From: Phaeosaccion multiseriatum
Taxonomy: Eukaryota > Ochrophyta, other classes
Direction: 5' to 3'
Assembly (NCBI GenBank): GCA_965112735.1
Contig: OZ218954.1
Location: 3,658,001 to 3,722,000 of the forward strand
DNA: 64,000 nucleotides
The notes under the pieces are model-generated. The model saw only the letters and a program-made list of their open reading frames with translations. It was not told the origin of the DNA and made no database searches. Position numbers and translations under genes: made by a program. Of the stretch, positions 1-10,328 are shown piece by piece; within the stretch, counting starts at the first letter, position 1, and every line of letters starts with the position of its first letter.

Positions 1-1224
<1,224 letters not shown>

Positions 1225-1427
1225 AACATTAGAGCGCGTGGCGGACGGACCGGACTTCACCTGTCGATCTTCTGGTGCCATCCGTAACGGGCTGAGTCAT
1301 GCCCTCGCTCTTCGGTGGGGAGTGGGGAGGTTCGGGGAACAAGGCCGGCGTGCAAGCTTGGTTTGCTTGTGCTTGTTTGGTCGGTCTTCGCTGCGTCGCC
1401 GCTTTCATCGTCTGTTAATTACTGGAT

Positions 1428-1541
1428 CGACCCCTGATGCGCTATCCGCTATCGCCGGCGCCAGCCGATCCGCTATCCGCTATCGGCCAGCGGCCGATAG
1501 CGCGCTATCGAGAATGTGGGCGATAGTGCGTCAGGGTTGAA
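1428..1541. repeat. MITE-like palindromic element, copy 1
   Basis: A CGACCCCTGATGCGCTATCC left end, internal CGCTATC/GATAGCG inverted repeats and a right end GATAGTGCGTCAGGGTTGAA make the segment nearly self-complementary. The core, including the CGCCGGCGCCAGCCGATCC block and GAGAATGTGGGCGATAG, recurs at 50905-50996. The right end here is the reverse complement of the left end of that copy, so the two copies together define terminal inverted repeats beginning TTCAACCC(C)TGA. Confidence 0.7.
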
Positions 1542-1691
1542 ATTGAACTTACAGTAAGATTAGTGATAGGGGGGGGAGAAAAGAAAGAGAGCTTGAAGAA
1601 ATAGGAGGAGATGAGCGAAGAGGTAGGAGGGACATAGAAAGAAGCGATTCGATGCGTCCGGGCAGCGGTAGCCGCAGGGGCAGCAAGAGAG

Positions 1692-1789
1692 AGTGTATCG
1701 CCATCGGGATGAAGAGAGAGTGTTTTCAGAGGCTATTTTTAGTGTATCGCCATCGGGATGAAGAGAGAGTGTTTTCAGAGGCTATTTTT
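1692..1789 (+). repeat. 49-bp perfect tandem duplication
   Basis: The unit starting AGTGTATCGCCATCGG and ending CAGAGGCTATTTTT is present twice head to tail (1692-1740, 1741-1789) with no visible mismatch, indicating a recent duplication in noncoding DNA. Confidence 0.9.
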
Positions 1790-3004
1790 AAACCGGAAAG
1801 CAAAAGCATCTCCCCAAACCCCAGCCAGAGCGAACAGAGCCTGCAGTGAGTATTGTACACCATTTCTCTTCCTTCCCCTTCCTGCGCACATCTGCATAAC
1901 TGTGATTCCACTCTCTCCCGTCGCTCCCAGCTATGCGATACTTGCCCGTAGTAGTTTGAGGTTGGGCCGTGTTGGGCATAGCTGTTGTAATCCTCGCTTC
2001 GCTGGCTGGTTCGCTGGCATTCGAAGGTCTGAAAAGATGGCACTAGAAGGCCTGGGAGATGGCACTGAAGCTGTATGTATATACTCTCTGGCATCAATCC
2101 GGCCACTGTAGGGTCGAGAGGGCACCGTCCATTCGGGCCATTCTAGGTGGTCGTCGGTGCTTAGAAGGCCTTCTGAAGCTAAGCATATGCGTGGTGCGCC
2201 CCAGCACCATGGCCTGTCTGATTTGTACTGCCACCTGTGCAAGATCGTGGAAACGTTGTAATCCGGGCTTCGTCGCCATTGGAAGGTCTCAAGAGCATTC
2301 ATACGGGGGGGTCTGAGTCATGAGCATCGATTTTGGGCCGTTGGAAAGTCTCGTCTCCTCCTTCCTTCTCGTTCACCCTCTCGAGCAGCAAAACCCCTGT
2401 AGATACATGATTCATGATTCCACTCTTGTGATTGACGATGTTTACTGCTCCCGTCAGTCAGGTGCCTAACCCTCTCTGGCGGAGAGGCCGCAGCGAGGAG
2501 GGTGAACCGTCCAAACTAAGCTCTCTCTACCTTGCCACTCACTGCCATACTGTCACAAGCTCCCTTCGCTGTGTGTGACTGGCACTGTCAGACTCTTATA
2601 AGCTCTCTTCGTCATCCTCCAGAGAAGACAAAGTTGCATCCATCGAGTCGCCCTTGCGCGGAACTCCCCCCCCCCCTCGGGCACCGCCCCCTCGGGCACC
2701 GCCCCCTCGGGCGCCTGACCTCCCCCCTCGGAAAATCTGCTGCTGGGCCTGTGCCCGTGCGTGCGTTTGCAAGCCTGTCCCACGAGAACGCGTATGTGGT
2801 GGGGAAGGAGCGACGGGCGGTACAACAGGGCAGAGTGAGGAGAGAGGGAGGGAGGGAGGAGGGTGAGGAGAGAGGGAGAGACCGGCGAGAGGCAGATGCA
2901 TGTGCTAGAGAGGGACAGGTGAGAGAGAGAGAGGGAGGGGGCAGAGACACAGAGCGAAAGAGAGAAAGGTGAGCGGGAGTACGGCGGAGAGAGTCGGCCA
3001 AGAG

Positions 3005-4936
3005 TCAGCCACGAAGGGAAGCAAAAGCGCGTCGGTTGTGAGCTGTCTTGTGGGCATGACGCACCAACCCATCCACCCATGCACGCATGCACGCCCGCAC
3101 GCACTCACGTACCCATCCATCCACCCACACACCCAGGCCTCCACCCATGCATCCACCCACCCACCCACCCACCCACTGACCTGCTAGCTTGACCCCGATG
3201 CTGACATCCATACTCTTGATCTCGGCCTTGAGCTGCAACACGCTTGCCCTGACGCGCTGCATCTCGCTACCTCCTGAAGCGTCATCTGCCTTCTCTCGAA
3301 TGGCATCCTTCGCCGCCTCCAGCTCCTCCTGTGGTGGGGGGGTGTATGTGTGTATGTGTGTGTCCGTGTGTGTCCATGTGTGTCCATGTGTGTCCATGTG
3401 TATGGTATGTGAGTGTGTCCATGTGTATGGTTTGTGAGTGTGTTCGTGTATGTGTGTGTATGTGTGTTTGTGTGTGTGTGTGTGTATGCCCTCCCTCCCC
3501 TCCTTCCCCTCCCCTCACCTGCAAGTCTTCAAGCTCCGCCATCCGCTCCCTTACCGCCCCCTCCAGCGCTGCCTGCCTCTTCACAAGTTCACTCTCCTGC
3601 ATCTTCAGACTCCGATGCTCCTCTGTCAGGGACAATGACTGCCCTCTGCTGCCATCCCCACCCCCAACCCCACTCTTGCTGTCATCCACTGCCATCCCAC
3701 CGAAGGAGTTGTTCAGCACTCTCTCCCCCTGCTGAATGGACACACAAGCCGCCTGCACGCTGGAGGCGAGAGCGCTCAGCCTCGCCATTTCCTCCCCCTT
3801 CCCCTCCCCCCTCGAGCTCCAGTCACTGCTTCTGCCCGCATGACTGTCGGTAGTGCCGGTGGTGGTGGTGCTACTTATCCTTGAGTGGGTCGATTTGGGG
3901 TTTCTTGTGGGCACGCCTACGTCTACACCTGCCTCTCGGTAGGCCTCCAGACCATCATGGAGTGCAGAGAGGCGAGCGTTCCAACCTGAGCTAAGTCTTA
4001 GACTGCTGTTGATGGCCCGGAGGCGAGGAGTGACTCTCTCGAGTTCTCTGCGCCACTCCAGGGGGTCCGCTGCAGCCTCAATGACGGCGTTGTTGAGTAC
4101 GACTTTTGTGATGCAGAGGAGCCCCACATTATTTAGAGATGGGGAATCGACATAAGACGTTGATGACATGGGTGGGGTCAGAAGCGGTTAGGTGCGGTAA
4201 CGATGGAGAAGGGAAGAAACTGCATACAAAACTACAACTCTACAAAGGCGACAATAAACAACACGACATCAGGTCAGAAGGGATGTGTTTGTCTCTCTAT
4301 AAGTTGCTCTCTCAGACTGACGGACCCATAGAAAAGCCACCGCTCCTTCCCCCACCCACACATACACGTATATATATATATGGTCGTACCTGAAGACGTG
4401 AGGAAGCTCTCCGTAACAGAACGATTCCCAAAGAAGGGCTCCTCCTCTTGTTCCTCGTCCCCCCCTCCTCCTCGGCCGCTTCCACCCACCATCACACCCT
4501 CCTCCTCCTCGATAACCATACTACCATCTCCTCCGTCCACCACCTCCTCGTCGTCGTCCACCTGTAGCCGCTCCTCCTCCTCTGTCCTGTACAAACGCCT
4601 CGACTCCGAAACCGTCGCCTTCCTCCGCCTCTTGCTCAGCAGCTCCTCTCCCATCCAGGTGAGCACCTTCAACACACTCTGTCCGAAGCCTGGTGTCAGG
4701 CTGACGGGCGTGATCGTCGCCAAATGTTGGGCAGGGAATCCCAGGCCCTGGCACGCCTGCGGGGGTTGGTTGGGGGGTTGGTCATACACAGCAGCAGCAG
4801 CAGCAACAATAAGCAACAATAACAGCAGTTGGTGATACACCGTAGAAAAAGCAGCACAGGGAAAGGCAAGGGGCACGGGAAGGGGGGTGGGACGGGCCGA
4901 ATATCGAGTCTCGATACACACACACACGCACACACA

Positions 4937-4991
<55 letters not shown>

Positions 4992-7064
4992 CATACGCAC
5001 GCGCGCACACACACCTGCAGCACCTCCATGGCCACAACATTGGGAGCGGCATTGTTATCCTTGCCGCCGCCATTTGTGAGAGTGGGACTGAAGCCAAAGT
5101 CACCCCCCCCGCTGAGCTCGCTGACCAGCCATTCGGCCAGGTGTATGAAGTCAGTGAATTGGGTGTGTCGGGTTATAGTTGGCGACGGCCTCTCCATGGC
5201 GAAGTGGAGTCGGGATAGGGGCGGCTTAGAGGCCTTAGATAGCACCTGTGAAGACCGGCATAAGGGTGGATGGATGGTTGGATGGGTTGATAGCCACTCA
5301 CGCACACACACATGCACGAACACACACACGCGTATACAACCCCCCCCCCACACACACACACATACAAACATGTACACACATGTACACACACACGTAGGTT
5401 GTAACAAGCAGTTACACAGAGAAGGGGTGCGGCGGGGAGCTTCCGCAGTTGGGACAAAGGAGTTGGCTCTGCAAGCTCTCCCCCTCCCTCCCTCGCTCTC
5501 TCTCTCTCCCTCCCTCCCTTCCTTCCTTCCCTCATCACCCCTCTCCCTCCCTCCCTCCCTCCCTCTTCCCTGCCGTCACCCCTCCCTCTGTATCACCAAC
5601 TCCCTCACGCACCTCAAAGTAAGACAGGATGGACATGATATCGTACAACCTTTCCATCATCACCAGCGTGACGCCTGCTGGGGTAGCCACAACACCTCCT
5701 CCTCCTCCTCCTCCTCTCCCCCCCTGTCCTTCTCCTCCTCCTCCCCCTCCTCCTCCTCCTCCTCCTCCTCCTCCTCCTCCTCCTCCTCCTCCTCCTCCTC
5801 CTCCTCCTCCTCCCCCTCCTCCTCCCCCTCCTCCTCCCCCTCCTCCTCCCCGTCCACTGCCATCACTGCCCCTGCGCTTGCTTCGCCCACCCCCACTCGC
5901 TGTAGCAGTGGTGATGTCTCTACTGCTCTCTCCCCGATCGCCGAGGACGGCGGCCTTCATCGAGGAAGAGGAGGGAGGCAAGGTTGCCTCATGTCTGGAC
6001 ACGCGAGGGGTGATCGACGAGTCGCTCTCCCTACCTCTGTCACCGTTCCTGTCTCCATCCCTATATCTGCCTTCTTCGTCTCCACCCTCACCCCCACGAT
6101 GATGATAATCCTCCTTCCCTCCTCTTGAGTTGGCGCTTGCGTTGTCGCGTCCTCCTCCTCTTCTTCTTCCTCCTTCTTCCTCTTCCCTGCCGTTTGCTAC
6201 CCACCCGCCTCTATCCCCTTCAGTCCCGCTATTCCTGCTGTTCGCGCTGCCACTGCCTCTCCGCCTCCGTTGTTGACGCTGCTCCGCTCGCCGAATGTCC
6301 TCCTCCCTCTCCCCCTCACCCTCTTGCTGCTGCCGCTCATCTCTGTAATCTAACCTCCCATCCCCATCCACTGCCATCCCCTCCTCATCCTCTTCCCCCC
6401 AGTACGAGCGGCTGCTCCTCCTCCTCGTCCTCCTCCTGTCCCCTCCCTCTGCATCAGCAAATTGTCTGCCTTCTCCTCGTTCGCCGCCCTCTCTCCCTTG
6501 CTGCTCCCCTCTCCTCTCCTCCCCTCTCCATCCCCCTCTGTCGTCATTCGCATGCCTCCACCCGTCCTCCTCTCTATTGCCGTTTCCTTGTTCCTGCCCC
6601 TGCACCTCCTGCCACTGTCGCTGCTGCTGTTGCTGCTGTTGCTGTTGTTGTTGCTGTTGCTGTTGTTGTTGCTGCTCCTGCAGCTGCTGCTGCTGCTGCT
6701 GTGGATGTTGTTGCTGCTGATGTTGCTGCTGCTGCTGCTGCTGCTGCTGTTGCTGCTGCACCCCCGCCTTCTGCGGCTCATGAGGGTCGTGTTGGAGAGG
6801 TTTCCGTTGCGGGATGTTGTTGGCGGTTCGGGCTCTCATCGTTCGAGCAATGCCACACACCTCCTTCACCTCGGGCCTGTCCGCAGGGTCCGTCGATATC
6901 ATCCTATACGCCAGGGACTGCGCAAGAGTGAGGGGGGGAGGGTGGCCATGGAGATGAGAGAAACGAGAGCGTGTGAGCAGATGGGGAGAGAGGCGGGGAA
7001 AGAAGATAGCAGCGTAGGCGTGGGCGTGGACGGGCGCTTGTGGGTGGGTGTGCGTTAGCTTGTG

Positions 7065-7126
<62 letters not shown>

Positions 7127-7974
7127 CCTCTCTCTCTGTGTGTGGGGGGGGCGGAGGCGTGTCCGTGCACCCGTATGTGTCTGCACCTGCCTCTATCCCT
7201 CTGTGTGTGCATGTGTGTGTATGTAGATGTGCGTACGTATGTGTGTAAGAGAAAGAGAGGTTTGACCAGGGGCCCAACGGCTCAGATCACAGGGCCGCGA
7301 AACGGCGCCTTCCTCTCTTCCTCCCGATTTAACCCTCCCCTCGTCCCCCCCCCTCCTCCCTCCCCTTCCTCCCTCCCCTCCGCCCCCCTCCCCCTCCCTC
7401 CCTCTGAGTCACCAGCTACCCCACCTCACCTTGAGCTCCTCCGAGTAGTGCTCCGGCAGCGGCTCGTAGTCGCCATTGCTGATTTTCTGAAACAGACTAT
7501 AGAGGTTGAGCCCCTGTGCCTTAAAAGGGCTCTTGAGCATACTTAGCTCATACAACAGACAGCCCAGGCTCCACACATCGCTCTTCCAACCATATCCACC
7601 CCCTCGGAGAACCTCCGGACTCATGTACAAAGGGGTGCCGACCTTTGGGGGAGGGAGGGTAGAGAGGGAGGGAGAGGGAGGGAGGGAGGGAAGGGAGAGG
7701 GAGGGAGAGAGGGAGGGAGGGAGAGAGAGAGTGAGAGAGTGATAGGTGTCAGGTGGTGGAGGGCGCACCTCTGGACTCATGTGCAAAGGGGTGCCGACGC
7801 ATGTGGGTGGGGGCCAGGCAGTGAGTGGTAGTGCTGAAGCAGCTGTCAAGAGGGTCCATGACACGCAAACTCAAACTCACCTTAGAGTGTGCCTCCAGTG
7901 TGTTCTCGCTGAGTGCCCTGCCGAGGCCTAAGTCACCGACCTTCACCTGCCCCTCCTGAGGAGGCATGAGTGTA

Positions 7975-8056
<82 letters not shown>

Positions 8057-8452
8057 CGATGCGTGCGTGCGGTCGCAATTCAAGCAAGGCGAAAACGGGT
8101 CAGTGCCAGTCAGCCTTTCCTCTGTAACCCACACACCCACCCACTCTCTTGACACCCATCCACTGCCATCCACCGCCATCCACCCTTACCAGAGTGAGGA
8201 AGATGTTGGCGGGCTTGAGGTCCCTGTGCATGATGCGTCGGTCGTGCATGTGCAGGAGAGCCTCGCAAATCTGACTGAAGTACTTCCACACCACACTCTC
8301 TTCAAACAGCATGCGTCTCTCCTGCGCCTTTCTCACTTGGCGTTTCAAGTCCCCCGCGGCCGCCCTGTGTGTGTGTGTGAAAGTGTGTGTGTGTGGGGGG
8401 GGTGAGGGTGAGGGTGAGGGTGGGGGCGAGGGTGAGGGTGAGGGTGATGGTG

Positions 8453-8494
<42 letters not shown>

Positions 8495-9854
8495 GGAGCG
8501 AGGGTGATGGTGAGGGTGGGGATGAGGAGTCACGGAGAGGGTCAAGGTCAAAGACGAAAACGAAAGACTCACCACTCAAAGACGATGACGAGCTCATTTT
8601 CGTCGATGAAAGAGTCGAGATAAGCGATGATGTTGGGATGGTGCACAGACTGCAGTAGACGAACCTGTGCAAGGGGCGGGGGGGGGATGGCAGTGGATGG
8701 GGAGGAGAGAGTACATGAGGCAAGGCAGGAGGGGAAGGGGGTGGGATGGCAGTGTGTAGGCAGGAAATAATGATGGAAAGGCAGTGGATGGGAAGGGGGT
8801 GGCAGGTAGTGGATGGGAAGGGGATGGCCGTGGATGGGGAGGGGCAGTCACGAGGCTGTTGTGTGCGGGCAGCAGCAAGTGCCCCTCCCCTCCCCATCCA
8901 CTGCCATCCGCCCTGCCTCACCTCCTTCAGACACTTGTTACGAGACTTGTGATCCATCGCATCAACAGCAATCTTCTTCATGGCCACTGTCTCCCCGTCA
9001 CTCCTCCTCTTGGCCCGGTACACTACGGAGAACTTGCCCCGACCGATGGCTTTGAGTACTTCATACTCTCCCATTCGACTCTCATTCAAGCCCTCGGGGT
9101 CCGCATCAAGGCCGCCCACCAAACCACCCCTCTTGCTCTTGTTGGATCCATGCCTTTGTCTTTCATCCCACCCTCTCTCGTGCTGCTGCTCCCCCCCATT
9201 CGTCCTGTCTTCTCCTCCTGCAGCCGATGATCCTCGCCTTGGTCTTTCCTCCCATCTTCTCTCATGCTGCTGCTCCCCCCCACTCATCCCTCCTCCTGCT
9301 GCTGATGATGATGCTCGCCTTGGTCTTTCCTCCCACCCTCCTTCTTGCTGCTGCTCCCCTCCACTACTCCCTCCTCCTCCTCCTCCTCCTCCTCCTCCTC
9401 CTCCTCCTCCTCCTCCTCCTCCTCCTCCTCCTCCTCCTCCTCCTCCTCCTCCTCCCGCTGCTGCTGCCGCGGCTGCTGCTGCTCCTGCTGCTGCCGCTCG
9501 TCCCAAGTCCCCTCTACTACTTCTACTGGACCTGCCTCCTCCTCCTCCTCCTCCTCCTCCTCCTCCTCCTGCTGCTGCTGCTGCTGTCGCTGCTGATACG
9601 GGGCTGGGGAAGTCCCCCCCCCTACTTCTATTGGACCTTCCCCCTGCTGCCGCTGGCGTGGGGGCGTCCGCTGCCGCCGCCGCCGCCGCTGCCGCTATTT
9701 CATAGTCCTCTGCCCGCTGCTGGGCGGACAGGTCAAGCATTTGCTGAGGCCTTCTACTGGTACTGCTGCTGCTGCTGTTGCTGCTACTGCTTCGACGGAC
9801 CCTCCTCCGGGCACTCTCCTCCCATTCTTCCCGTCCGCCGGTTCCATTCTCCAT
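3005..9854 (-). CDS. NEK6/7-type protein kinase fused in frame to IFT57
   Basis: Ten exons read downward: 9854-8922, 8664-8573, 8364-8190, 7955-7881, 7642-7430, 6917-5613, 5245-5015, 4756-4390, 4102-3519, 3328-3005 (~1432 aa). All junctions are GT-AG and the phases agree. Residues ~261-530 are a complete kinase of the NEK6/7 type: GRGKFSVVYR, VAMKK, MHRDLKPANIF, DLG, GTPLYMSPE, and the NEK6/7-like tail HYSEELK...DRPEV...RMRA. Residues ~530-910 are a Gln-, Arg/Glu- and Gly-rich linker encoded by the same 435-codon exon as the kinase tail. Residues ~912-1385 match IFT57 along its length (MMERLYDIMSIL, HTQFTDFIHLAEWL, DPLEWRRELERV, and a coiled coil ending KSMDVSIGVKL). The N-terminus before the kinase is low complexity. 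The start is the first in-frame ATG. The stop at 3005 lies in simple repeat; a donor near 3182 (CTAGCAG/GTCAGT) could shorten the tail. Confidence 0.72.
3183..5660 (-). other. IFT57: IFT57 portion of the fusion
   Basis: IFT57 is an IFT-B subunit needed for ciliary assembly. The N-terminal calponin-homology-like region begins at MMERLYDIMSILSYFE (end of exon 6) and continues with PPLSRLHFAM, FTDFIHLAEWL and the segment ACQGLGFPAQHLATI...GFGQSVLKVLTWMGEELL. An acidic insert follows (RTEEEERLQVDDDEEVV), then DPLEWRRELERVTPRLRAI, the C-terminal coiled coil and the typical end LKAEIKSMDVSIGV. The order and spacing match the known family. There is no stop, promoter-like gap or alternative start codon context separating it from the kinase. 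Confidence 0.85.
4914..5014 (-). repeat. (TG)n array starting at IFT57 exon donor
   Basis: On the coding strand the exon end CTGCAG is followed directly by GTGTGTGTGCGCGCG and then ~45 TG units, so the 5' splice site is the first repeat unit. Confidence 0.9.
7064..7122 (+). repeat. (TG)n microsatellite in NEK intron 5
   Basis: About 28 GT dinucleotides lie between exons 5 and 6 of the kinase-IFT57 gene. Similar arrays are at 3345-3490 and 7977-8056. Confidence 0.9.
7768..7798 (-). pseudogene. Decoy copy of NEK exon-5 start in intron 4
   Basis: A 31-bp near-copy of 7612-7642 (start of exon 5, encoding VGTPLYMSPE) lies in the preceding intron and encodes VGTPLHMSPE. It is followed by a GT (GAG/GTGCGC), but the upstream base context lacks an AG acceptor, so it should not be spliced in. 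It looks like a partial exon duplication. Confidence 0.75.
8398..8530 (+). repeat. (GGTGAG)n hexamer array filling NEK intron 2
   Basis: Some 20 units of GGTGAG with GGTGAT and GGTGGG variants occupy most of the 208-nt intron between exons 2 and 3. The same hexamer family recurs at 56016-56291. Confidence 0.9.
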
Positions 9855-10328
9855 CCTCTCCAGACCGTACTGCCAACTGTAAGCGCAAAGTTTGAGAGGG
9901 AGGCTACGCAAGCATTGGGTACTGAAAGCTCGCGCACTGCTTCCACCCGAGACCAGAGTCTCCACCTAGGTCCTCGCGAAGGAGATGCATCCGTCTAATC
10001 CCTTTTCTGGTGAACTCGCGATGCCACTGGCGGGGATGCCCATCAGCAGATATGATTTGCTGACATAATTTGAGCGCGGCAGGTGAACAAATTAATTAAT
10101 GGGGGGCTAAAGAGGGAGAGCAGGACGGCTTGCTGCGGAAAGACAAGGACCCGAGATCTCTCTGCTGGCCAGAAATTAATGAGATGCCTTCGTGACGTGA
10201 AGGGCGGGGTACTTGACCGGCTCTGTGTACAGAATGAAAGGAGGTGATTCAGTCAGGCACACTGAACAGCCAATCCAGGCATAGAGAGCTTCCAAGCCGA
10301 GCAAGGCCTCTTTGGCTGGGCAAACAGC
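9855..10328. other. Divergent intergenic region (NEK-IFT57 / glycosyltransferase)
   Basis: Both neighbouring genes start outward from this 474 bp, so it should contain both promoters and 5' UTRs. ATTAATTAATGG (10090-10101) and AAATTAATGAG (~10172) are the only AT-rich spots. No definite promoter element could be named. Confidence 0.5.

Larger units (their letters stand above)
1225..3004. other. Intergenic region without supported gene
   Basis: This 1.8 kb lies between the LITAF-like gene and the 3' end of the NEK-IFT57 gene. It holds one copy of the dispersed palindromic element (1428-1541), a 49-bp tandem duplication (1692-1789), a short CGGGCACCGCCCCCT triplication near 2680-2715 and purine-rich runs at 2840-2970. 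Open frames here have no recognisable domain. No tRNA, 5S or snRNA signature was seen. Confidence 0.6.
6816..9074 (-). other. NEK6/7 kinase domain portion of the fusion
   Basis: This marks the kinase domain within the gene at 3005-9854, spread over six exons. NEK6/7 hallmarks seen are DNELxIVxE-like text in exon 2, VVWKYFSQICEALLHMH, the DLGLGR activation-segment start (DLG instead of DFG, as in human NEK6/7) and SDVWSLGCLLYELSMLKSPF. In animals NEK6/7 end right after this domain; here translation continues. The two introns flanking exon 3 consist almost entirely of GGTGAG hexamers and (TG)n. Confidence 0.85.

Noticed and set aside
1652-2330. Possible small RNA gene (tRNA, 5S or snRNA)
   Set aside because: No A/B box pair, no cloverleaf and no conserved snRNA sequence could be found.
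5629-6128. Plus-strand Pro- or Ser-rich frames
   Set aside because: They mirror the Gly-rich part of the NEK-IFT57 linker encoded on the minus strand, where domain matches exist.
8100-9965. Longer kinase N-terminus starting at 9965
   Set aside because: The codon at 9965 is GTG; the first in-frame ATG is at 9854.
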